From: Lentzea xinjiangensis
GTDB taxonomy: Bacteria; Actinomycetota; Actinomycetes; Mycobacteriales; Pseudonocardiaceae
Reading direction: 5' to 3'
Assembly (NCBI RefSeq): GCF_900110955.1
Contig: NZ_FOFR01000025.1
Span: forward strand, 1 to 64,000
Length of the DNA stretch: 64,000 nt
Positions 57,827 through 64,000 of this stretch are shown here, piece by piece (position 1 is the first letter of the stretch; each line of letters starts with the position of its first letter). Under the pieces are notes generated by a model that did not search any database, was not told the DNA's origin, and saw only the letters and a list, made by a program, of their open reading frames with translations. Position numbers and translations under genes: made by a program.

Positions 57827-58408
57827 TTGAAGCGCATGACCGCCCTGTTGACCGCTGTTCTCGCCGCCGGCGTCCTCGCCGGATGCTCGGAGAAGACCGG
57901 CGGAAACGCCGGCACGGGCGCTCCGACCAGTGGGGAACAGACGAGCAGCGCGCCCACGAGCACGGGCTCGTCCTCCGGTCTGAGCATCGCCAAGTTCGCG
58001 GACAAGCCGTGCGACATCCTCACCGCTGCTCAGGTGGCGACCCTCGGAACCGTGGCAGCAGGGAAGTCGGGCACCAACATCCTCGGCGCGGAATGCGAGT
58101 GGAAGGGCCAGGACGTCATCAAGAACTCCACGTACTCGGTCACCGTGACCGAGGACAAGGACGTGGAGGAGATGGTCGCCAACGTCAAGAGCAATCCGAT
58201 CTTCCAGGACAAGCAGTCGAACGGCGTCCGGCTCGTCACCAACGACGGTTCGGACGGCACGCTGCACTGCTCGACCATCATCGGCGTGTCGAAGACGGAC
58301 TCGGTGACCGTGTACGTCGCGATCGCCGCGGATGAGCGACCGGCGAAGCCCGCCTGTCCCGAGTCCGAGAAGGTCGCGGCGATGGTCATCGAAAACCTGA
58401 GGGGGTAG
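57827..58408 (+). CDS. DUF3558 lipoprotein of the ESX accessory operon
   Basis: A 193-residue lipoprotein with signal MKRMTALLTAVLAAGVLAGC; the lipidated Cys is residue 20. A Ser/Thr/Gly linker precedes the DUF3558 domain with DKPCDILTAAQVATLG, ECEWKG and a late CSTII and KPACPESEKVA cysteine pair. TTG 57827 is preferred because it supplies the Lys-Arg n-region; ATG 57836 would lack positive charges. Position between the helical protein and the PPE-like protein is typical of Pseudonocardiaceae ESX loci. Confidence 0.88.
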   Translation: MKRMTALLTAVLAAGVLAGCSEKTGGNAGTGAPTSGEQTSSAPTSTGSSSGLSIAKFADKPCDILTAAQVATLGTVAAGKSGTNILGAECEWKGQDVIKNSTYSVTVTEDKDVEEMVANVKSNPIFQDKQSNGVRLVTNDGSDGTLHCSTIIGVSKTDSVTVYVAIAADERPAKPACPESEKVAAMVIENLRG

Positions 58409-58413
58409 CGGGA

Positions 58414-59745
58414 ATGGCTGGGGACGAGCCGAACATCGCTGGTTTCGCGGCGCTGCCCTTCGCGGGCGGCGAAACGGTCTACAAGTGGTTCGAGAAGGGC
58501 AAGGGGCCGAGCCAGAGCACCGCACCGACGGCGGACGCGTGGCGTGATCTGTCCGCCGGCCACGTGGACGTCTCACGGCTGATCGAGAAGGCCGTCAGCG
58601 ACTCGGGCGCTTCCTGGGAAGGCGCCGCCGGTGATGCCGCGCGTGGCGCGACGTCACCACTCGCCACCTGGGCGGAGGTGACCGGGGAGTCCGCGGCGAC
58701 CGCGGCGACCACGTCGGACACCGTCGGGCAGGCTTACGTCAACGCCAAGAACGCGATGTCCAAGCCGCCGGCCGTCCCGGACAAGCCGTTCCTCAACGAC
58801 CTCGCGTTCTGGGAGACCGACTACGACGAGGCGGTCGAGAAGAACCAGCAGGTCAACGAGGCGAACATGCGGGCGTTCACGCAGTACGGCAACGCCGTCA
58901 CCGCGAGCACGAACACCATGCCGACGTTCATCTCGCCCACGGCCACCGACGCGAGCCTCGAAGAGCAGAGCAGCGGCAAGGACCGGATCAACCACGTCGA
59001 CCGGATGAACAACTCCGACGTCGGGTCGTCCAGCAGCAGTAGCAGCAGTAGCAGCAGCGGCACCAACGACGGCACGACGGGCACGTCCGGGTGGAAGCCG
59101 CCGTCGACCGGTGGTGGCGACACGACCAACCCGTCGTGGCTCGACCCCAACGACCCGCGCAACCAGCCGCCGGGCACGAACCCGAACGACCCGCGCAACC
59201 GGCCGCCCGGTGGCATCGACACCGGCATCCCGCCCGGCGGGCGGTGGGATCCCAACAACCCGAACGACCCGCGCAACCGCGGCCGGCTCGACCCCAACGA
59301 CCCGCGCAACCGGCCCGGCGGGCCCAACGGCCCCGGTAGCGGCCGTGGCACCGGTGGGCCCGGTGGTGGCGGAGCGGGCGGCGGTCGCGGTGGCGGCGGC
59401 ATGGGCGGTGGCGGCGGTGGCCTCGGTGGGGCCGCGGCGGCTCGTGGGGCCGGTGGGCTCGGTGGTCCCGGCGGCATGGGCAGCGGCTTCGGCGGCGCGG
59501 CCGGGGTGGCCGGTGGCGAGCAGGGTCGTGGTGGCGCCGGCGGCTTCGGGCCGAGCGGTGCCGGTGCGGCGGGTGCTGCCGGTCGCGCCGGCGCGGCGGG
59601 CCTGGGTGCGGCGGGCATGGGCGCCGGTGCCGGTCGTGGTGAGGGTGACGAGGACAAGGAGCACAAGGCCGCGTCCTACCTGCAGGAGACCGAGGACATC
59701 TTCGGCGACGGGACGATGGTGGCTCCGCCCGTCATCGGCGGTTAA
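58414..59745 (+). CDS. PPE-like ESX substrate with NDPRN repeats and Gly-rich tail
   Basis: A 443-residue protein. The helical N-terminal domain (about 20-170) corresponds to the PPE/WXG-like region: WRDLSAGHVDVSRLIEKAVSDSGASWEGAAGDAARGATSPL. A poly-Ser run follows near 207-218 (AGC/AGT codon repeat), then four NDPRN units in Pro-rich context (about 246-302), then a Gly/Ala-rich PGRS-like stretch (about 305-405). The C-terminus is DEDKEHKAASYLQETEDIFGDGTMVAPPVIGG. EspG, the PPE chaperone, is encoded 9 bp downstream, supporting export by a type VII system. Confidence 0.87.
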   Translation: MAGDEPNIAGFAALPFAGGETVYKWFEKGKGPSQSTAPTADAWRDLSAGHVDVSRLIEKAVSDSGASWEGAAGDAARGATSPLATWAEVTGESAATAATTSDTVGQAYVNAKNAMSKPPAVPDKPFLNDLAFWETDYDEAVEKNQQVNEANMRAFTQYGNAVTASTNTMPTFISPTATDASLEEQSSGKDRINHVDRMNNSDVGSSSSSSSSSSSGTNDGTTGTSGWKPPSTGGGDTTNPSWLDPNDPRNQPPGTNPNDPRNRPPGGIDTGIPPGGRWDPNNPNDPRNRGRLDPNDPRNRPGGPNGPGSGRGTGGPGGGGAGGGRGGGGMGGGGGGLGGAAAARGAGGLGGPGGMGSGFGGAAGVAGGEQGRGGAGGFGPSGAGAAGAAGRAGAAGLGAAGMGAGAGRGEGDEDKEHKAASYLQETEDIFGDGTMVAPPVIGG

Positions 59746-59754
59746 GGGGGAATC

Positions 59755-60531
59755 GTGCTGCGGAGCAGGGTGGCCATCGGGGTCACGGCGCTCTACCAGG
59801 CCTGGCAGGCCGCCGGTCTGCCGTCGCTGCACCGTGCGCTGCTCACGCAGGTCGACTTCGACGAGGACCTCCTCGAGTCGGGCGACCTGAGCGAGCTCGA
59901 GCGGTTGCAGCGGTCGGCGTGGGCGCAGCTCGAGCAGTACGGGCTCGCGCGCGGCAACCAGGTCCACCCGGACCTGGTCAGCGCGCTGCGGCTCGTGGTC
60001 GAGGCCGGTGTGGAGTACTGGGCGTTCTTCAGCCTGAAGGACGGTCCGCAGCAGAGCGTGCTGGTCGTGACGAACGGCCAGGACGCGTTGCGGATCGTGC
60101 TCACGCCGGACAAGCAGTTCGTGCTTGAACCGGTCCGGCCGGACGAGGCGCCGCAGGCACTGGTCGGCGCGTTGCCGCCCGCGCCGGCGGGCAGGGGCAC
60201 CCCGATCACGCTGCCGGAGGACGCGCTGAAGCCCAAGCGGCAGGTGCAGGAGGACACCGGCTCGTTCCTGCAGCAGAGCCGTCCGGCCAGCACGCCGAAC
60301 GACCAGCTCGTCGCGCAGCTCAAGCAGATCATGGGCGAGCCGCGCACCGGCGGTGGCCAGGTCTACTCGGCCAAGCGCGACCACCTGGGCCGCAAGCAGC
60401 GCTGCATCGCCCCGCTCACCTACATCGACACGCCGAGCGGGCGGTACCTCGCGGCGAAGAGCGAGGGCTGGCTGCGGGTGCAGCCGGCCGACTTCGGCAC
60501 CCTCGCCCGCATGACCGCGACGATGCCGTGA
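59755..60531 (+). CDS. EspG-family ESX chaperone
   Basis: A 258-residue cytoplasmic protein. The EspG fold is suggested by LRLVVEAGVEYWAFFSL, QSVLVVTNGQDALRIVLTPDKQFVLEPVRPDEAPQALVGALPPAPAGRGTPITLP and the late YSAKRDHLGRKQRCIAPLTYIDTPSGRYLA. EspG proteins bind the tip of PE/PPE pairs and keep them soluble for type VII export. The GTG at 59755 follows AAGGGGG. It closes the four-gene operon and is followed by a hairpin terminator. No EccB/C/D/E or MycP gene is present. Confidence 0.92.
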   Translation: MLRSRVAIGVTALYQAWQAAGLPSLHRALLTQVDFDEDLLESGDLSELERLQRSAWAQLEQYGLARGNQVHPDLVSALRLVVEAGVEYWAFFSLKDGPQQSVLVVTNGQDALRIVLTPDKQFVLEPVRPDEAPQALVGALPPAPAGRGTPITLPEDALKPKRQVQEDTGSFLQQSRPASTPNDQLVAQLKQIMGEPRTGGGQVYSAKRDHLGRKQRCIAPLTYIDTPSGRYLAAKSEGWLRVQPADFGTLARMTATMP

Positions 60532-60539
60532 CCGGCGGC

Positions 60540-60569
60540 GGCGCCGGGTCGCTGCCGCGGCCCGGCGCC
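60540..60569. terminator. Hairpin terminator between espG and the FMN oxidase gene
   Basis: GGCGCCGGG (60540-60548) pairs with CCCGGCGCC (60561-60569), a 9-bp perfect GC stem with a 12-nt loop between convergent genes. Confidence 0.7.
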
Positions 60570-60579
60570 CGCTGAGTCC

Positions 60580-61740
60580 TCAGGCGAACCGCAGCGCGTC
60601 CGGTCCGAGGTCGGCGGGGCTGCGGTGCCCCGAGAGCCCGAGCGTCAGGTCGAAGTCCGCGAGCAGGCCGCGCAGCACGTGCTGCACGCCGACCTGCCCG
60701 CCGTGGGCGAGCCCGTACGCGAAGGGCCGCCCGACCATCACCGCCTTGGCCCCCAGCGCCAGCGCCTTCACGACGTCCGCGCCGGTGCGGATGCCGGAGT
60801 CGAAGAGCACGTCGACCTGCTCCCCCACCGCCTCGACGATCGACGGCAGCACCTCCAGCGACCCCACCGCGCCGTCGACCTGGCGCCCGCCGTGGTTCGA
60901 CACCACGACACCGTCCATTCCGAACTCGACGGCCTTGCGCGCGTCGTCCGCGTGCTGGATTCCTTTGAGGACGATCGGCCCGTTCCAGTGCTCGCGCAGG
61001 AACGCGAGCTGGTCCCACGACTTGTCGGTGCCGGTGAACATCTGCACCCACCGCAGGATGGCCATCGGCAGGTCGTCCTCCGGCGCCTTCTGCAGACCGG
61101 CGCGGAACGCCGGGTCGCTGAACGGGATCGCCGTGCCGACCCCGCGCAGGAACGGCAGGTACGCCTGGTCGAGGTCGTGCGGCCGCCACGCCAGCGTCCA
61201 CGTGTCGAGCGTGACGACCAACGCGGTGTACCCGGCCTTGCGGGCCCGGTCCAGCAGCGACGCGCACACCTCCGGGTCGTTGGGCCAGTAGAGCTGGTAC
61301 CAGCGCGGCCCGTCGCCGGAGGCCTCGGCGACCTCCTCGATGGTGTGCGAGGACGCCGTGGACAACACCATCGGCACGCCGAGCTCGGCCGCCGCCCGCG
61401 CGGTCGCCAGCTCGCCGTCCGGGTGCAGGATCGACTGCACGCCAACGGGTGCGAGCACCACCGGCGCCGGCAGCCGCGTGCCCAGCACGGTGACGCCGAG
61501 GTGCCGCTCGGTCGCGTTCGTCAGCATCCGCGGCACGATCCGCACGCGGTCGAACGCTTCCCGGTTCGCCCGCACGGTGGCGCCGGAGCCCGCGCCTCCC
61601 GCCACGTACCAGAACGGCCCCGGCCCGAGCCTGTCGCGCGCGGACTGCTCCAGCGCGTCCGGGTCGGTGGTGAACGGCGGCACCACGCCGCCGAGCCCCT
61701 GCAGGTAGATCTCGTTCTGGTACGCGGAGAAGGACGTCAT
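60580..61740 (-). CDS. FMN-dependent 2-hydroxyacid oxidase (lactate 2-monooxygenase-like)
   Basis: A 386-residue TIM-barrel flavoprotein. FWYVAGGAGSGATVRANREAFDR, APVVLAPVGVQSILHPDGE, WYQLYWPNDPEV, VLKGIQHADDARKA, active-site His in VVSNHGGRQVDGAVGSLEVLP near residue 282, and DSGIRTGADVVKALALGAKAVMVGRPFAYGL. The N-terminal YQNEIYLQGLGG and the loop IPFSDPAFRAGL match lactate 2-monooxygenase rather than lactate dehydrogenase. Likely converts L-lactate (or a related acid) to acetate or pyruvate. Confidence 0.92.
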   Translation of the reverse strand: MTSFSAYQNEIYLQGLGGVVPPFTTDPDALEQSARDRLGPGPFWYVAGGAGSGATVRANREAFDRVRIVPRMLTNATERHLGVTVLGTRLPAPVVLAPVGVQSILHPDGELATARAAAELGVPMVLSTASSHTIEEVAEASGDGPRWYQLYWPNDPEVCASLLDRARKAGYTALVVTLDTWTLAWRPHDLDQAYLPFLRGVGTAIPFSDPAFRAGLQKAPEDDLPMAILRWVQMFTGTDKSWDQLAFLREHWNGPIVLKGIQHADDARKAVEFGMDGVVVSNHGGRQVDGAVGSLEVLPSIVEAVGEQVDVLFDSGIRTGADVVKALALGAKAVMVGRPFAYGLAHGGQVGVQHVLRGLLADFDLTLGLSGHRSPADLGPDALRFA

Positions 61741-61759
61741 GCGCCTACTCTGCTACGGA

Positions 61760-63913
61760 TCAGGCGCGTGCGGCCACCGTGCGTTCGGCCGAAACCGCTC
61801 GGCGTGGCCAACGCGACTCCAGCCACAGTGCGACGGGAGCGGCGGTGACCACTGTGGACGCCGTGCCGGCCACCAGGCCGATCAGCAACGCCGTGGCGAA
61901 GTCGGCCAGCGACCCGTCGCCGAGCACCAGCAGCGCGGACAGCACGAAGAGCACGCCGATGCCGGTGTTCACGGTGCGCGGCACGGTCTGCACCACCGCG
62001 TCGGACACCACGTCCGGGTAGGAGGCCTTCAACCGGGACCCGCGCAACGAGCGCAAGCGGTCGAAGACCACCACGGAGTCGTTGACCGAGTAACCGATGA
62101 CCGTCAGCAAAGCCGCCAGGAACACGCCGTCGGCCGTCTTGCCCAGCCACGCGAACACCCCGACCAGCACCAGGACGTCGCTGAGCAGCGCGGCGACGGT
62201 GGCGACGCCGAGCCGCCAGTCGAAGCGCACGGCCAGGTAGCCGAGCTGGGCCGCGACCGCGATGGCCAGGCCGATCACGGCGTTGCGGCGCAGCTCCGAG
62301 GACAGCGACGGACCGATCAGCTCGTTGCCGTCCTGGCGGGCGCCGCCGTCGACGGCCGAGGAGACGACCTGGCCGATCCGGGACGACTGAGCGTCGTCGA
62401 TCGGGCCGGTGCGCAGGGAGACCTCGTTGCCCGACGAGGACACGACCACGTCGGAGAAGCCCGCGCCGGCCAGAGCGGCGCGCACGCGGCCGGCGTCGAC
62501 GGACCCGCCCGCGGTGAAGTCGAGCATGCGACCGCCGGTGAACTCGACACCCAGGTTCAGGCCCCGCACGACCAGCCCCGCGACCGCGACCAGCACCACC
62601 GCACCGGCGCTGAGCAGCCACAGCGACGGACGGCGGTACAGCACGACGGACAACCGCTGCCGCACCCAGCCCAGCGTGTGCAGGCCGCTCAACCGGGGGC
62701 GCTTCGCCACGAACCGCGTGCCGAGCACCCAGACCACCAGCACGCGCGACAGCACCAAGGCGCTGAACATCGAGGCCAGCACACCGATGGTCAGCGTGAC
62801 GCCGAAGCCCCTGACCGGGCCCGTGGCGAGCCAGAACAGCAGCCCGGCGGCGAGGAGCGTCGTCACGTTCGAGTCGGCGATCGCGCTGAGCGCGCCGCGG
62901 AAACCTCCCTCCGCGGCCCGGCGTAGGTGGGGTTTGCGCGCGTACTCCTCGCGGGCCCGTTCGAAGATCAGCACGTTCGCGTCGACGGCCATGCCGATGG
63001 CCAGCACGAAACCGGCGAGGCCGGGCAGAGTCAGCGTCGCGCCGACCGCCAGGAGCCCGGCGTAGGCGACCCCCGCGTACCCGGCGAGCGCGACGACGGC
63101 CAGCAACCCGGCGAGCCGGTAGGCGAAGACGAGGAACACCGAGGTCAGGGCGATGCCGATGATCGCGGCCCGCGCGCTGGCCTCGATGGCCTCTGCGCCG
63201 AGCGTCGCGCCGACGGTGCGCTGTTCGACCACCTCGACGGGCACGGGCAGCGCGCCGGAACGGATGACCAGGGCGAGCTCCTCCGCCTCCTCGGCGGAGA
63301 ACCGGCCGGTGATCGTCGTGGCGCCGCCGGCCTGGCCCGCGCCGCAGGGCGTGTCGAGGCTGACCTCGGGTGCCGAGATGGGCTTGCCGTCCAGCACGAA
63401 CGCGATCTGGCGGCCGGGGGTGCCGGACGGCTCGCAGGCCGCCTTGCCGGTGACCTCCTGCCACTTGCCGGGGGCGTCGCCCTGGAACTGGATGGTGACC
63501 ACGAAGCCCGCGCCCTGCGGGTTGCGGACGGACTGCGCGTCCGAGATGCCCTCGCCGGTCAGGACGGTCTCGCCGTTGCGCTGGACGACGAGCTGGGCGG
63601 TGCGGCCGAGGACCTTGACGGCCTCTTCGGGGTCCTGGACGCCGGGCAGCTCGACGACGATGCGGTTCTCGCCGGAGCGGGCGATCACCGGCTCGGCGAC
63701 GCCGAGCGCGTCGACGCGGCGGCGGAGCACTTCCAGCGAGCGGTCGGCCGCGTCGGAGTCGCCCCGGGCCTCGAGGACGATCTGGGTTCCCCCGCGCAGG
63801 TCGAGGCCCAGGCGGGGATCGGTGGTGAGCAACAGGAATGCGGAGGCGACGAGGACGCCGAGCGCTGCCAGAGCGCGCACGAGGAGTCCCCGTCGCGCGG
63901 TGTCGCGCGACAT
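61760..63913 (-). CDS. secDF: Fused SecDF protein-export subunit
   Basis: A 717-residue membrane protein. SecD part: TM1 then DPRLGLDLRGGTQIVLE (near 31-47), the P1 base and LPGLAGFVLAIGMAVDANVLIFERAREE. SecF part from about 425: NLGVEFTGGRMLDF and ALLTVIGYSVNDSVVVFDRLR. Twelve TM helices are expected, with the proton-channel Asp residues in AVDANVLIFER and SVNDSVVVFDR present. It drives the late steps of Sec export by proton flow. Actinomycetes usually also have separate secD and secF beside ruvB, so this is probably a second, shorter copy. Confidence 0.94.
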   Translation of the reverse strand: MSRDTARRGLLVRALAALGVLVASAFLLLTTDPRLGLDLRGGTQIVLEARGDSDAADRSLEVLRRRVDALGVAEPVIARSGENRIVVELPGVQDPEEAVKVLGRTAQLVVQRNGETVLTGEGISDAQSVRNPQGAGFVVTIQFQGDAPGKWQEVTGKAACEPSGTPGRQIAFVLDGKPISAPEVSLDTPCGAGQAGGATTITGRFSAEEAEELALVIRSGALPVPVEVVEQRTVGATLGAEAIEASARAAIIGIALTSVFLVFAYRLAGLLAVVALAGYAGVAYAGLLAVGATLTLPGLAGFVLAIGMAVDANVLIFERAREEYARKPHLRRAAEGGFRGALSAIADSNVTTLLAAGLLFWLATGPVRGFGVTLTIGVLASMFSALVLSRVLVVWVLGTRFVAKRPRLSGLHTLGWVRQRLSVVLYRRPSLWLLSAGAVVLVAVAGLVVRGLNLGVEFTGGRMLDFTAGGSVDAGRVRAALAGAGFSDVVVSSSGNEVSLRTGPIDDAQSSRIGQVVSSAVDGGARQDGNELIGPSLSSELRRNAVIGLAIAVAAQLGYLAVRFDWRLGVATVAALLSDVLVLVGVFAWLGKTADGVFLAALLTVIGYSVNDSVVVFDRLRSLRGSRLKASYPDVVSDAVVQTVPRTVNTGIGVLFVLSALLVLGDGSLADFATALLIGLVAGTASTVVTAAPVALWLESRWPRRAVSAERTVAARA

Positions 63914-64000
63914 GGGTGGATGAAGCCTTCCGGGAGAAGGGTTGCCGAGGAACGGGGTTCAGCGACCGGAAGGCGGCGAGCGGTCCCGCTGCGGGGTCCA
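63914..64000. other. Upstream region of secDF at the window edge
   Basis: 87 bp with no coding or regulatory signal that I can support. CTCCCGGAAGG on the minus strand is a weak ribosome-site candidate about 13-22 nt before the secDF start. Confidence 0.3.

Noticed and set aside
58654..60384. Minus-strand frame of about 575 codons
   Set aside because: Antisense of the PPE-like and EspG genes. It arises from their Gly/Pro-rich, stop-free complement.

Overview
This is a chromosomal window from a high-GC actinomycete. GTG and TTG starts are common and 4-bp start/stop overlaps are frequent. The mix of a DUF3558/PPE-like/EspG secretion set, an NB-ARC-TPR regulator, several DUF3558 lipoproteins and a LacI/DasR-style sugar regulon points to the Pseudonocardiaceae (Lentzea, Lechevalieria or Saccharothrix-like). 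That assignment is inferred from gene content, not from a marker gene. I see no prophage, CRISPR array, insertion sequence or complete biosynthetic cluster. Most of the window is ordinary core-plus-accessory chromosome, with two tRNA genes: Arg-UCU near 15.5 kb and Val-GAC near 55.7 kb.

Layout. 0-8 kb, mostly minus strand: the N-terminal part of a giant NAD-dependent glutamate dehydrogenase, a 1366-residue low-complexity protein with FG repeats, the ABC-F ATPase EttA and a short single-strand-binding protein. 8-15.4 kb: a TetR-controlled DrrAB-type exporter, a CopD-CtaG copper/cytochrome oxidase assembly fusion, a lipoprotein, and an MFS transporter facing a LacI regulator. 15.5-23 kb: tRNA-Arg, an NB-ARC-TPR STAND protein with a RHIM-like N-terminal motif, methyltransferases, divergent regulator/enzyme pairs and a secreted DUF3152 metalloprotease. 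23-30 kb: a two-component system, a GliT-like flavoprotein facing an XRE-cupin regulator, small conserved genes, an unrecognised 216-residue protein and an HNH nuclease. 30-33 kb: a divergent formyltransferase / ornithine N-hydroxylase pair with two iron boxes, plus an amidohydrolase. 33-40.8 kb: ArsR with a shrunken SRPBCC gene, CYTH-CHAD, a long RNA-like hairpin, a GH20 hexosaminidase under a DasR-like site, and an aldehyde dehydrogenase that has lost its whole active site, facing a GAF regulator. 40.9-45.5 kb: FAD monooxygenase, DUF402, a P-loop-less kinase homologue, an ECF sigma factor with a membrane partner, and a DUF6412/YidC pair. 45.5-54 kb: PucR regulator with the two proline-catabolic dehydrogenases, a second STAND/TPR ATPase and an unusual family-A polymerase. 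54-64 kb: GH16 glucanase under a LacI-type operator, tRNA-Val, an AraC regulator, an ESX accessory set (small Ala-rich protein, lipoprotein, PPE-like, EspG), an FMN-dependent 2-hydroxyacid oxidase and a fused SecDF.

Regulation is readable from sequence. At least eleven genes carry a TANNNT hexamer exactly 6-8 nt before the start codon, the signature of leaderless transcripts. This often decides the start. Almost every divergent regulator/target pair has an inverted repeat in its shared promoter. Nine tail-to-tail gene pairs overlap by 4-53 bp, so 3' antisense transcription should be widespread.

The most noteworthy items are the frame-intact but catalytically void aldehyde dehydrogenase (37941-39278), the 142-bp imperfect hairpin at 36194-36335, the RHIM-like motif on the NB-ARC protein (16043-18172), the FG-repeat protein (1528-5628), the internally deleted SRPBCC gene (33405-33629) and the unrecognised protein at 27805-28455. 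All functional statements rest on reading the translations. No database search was possible.
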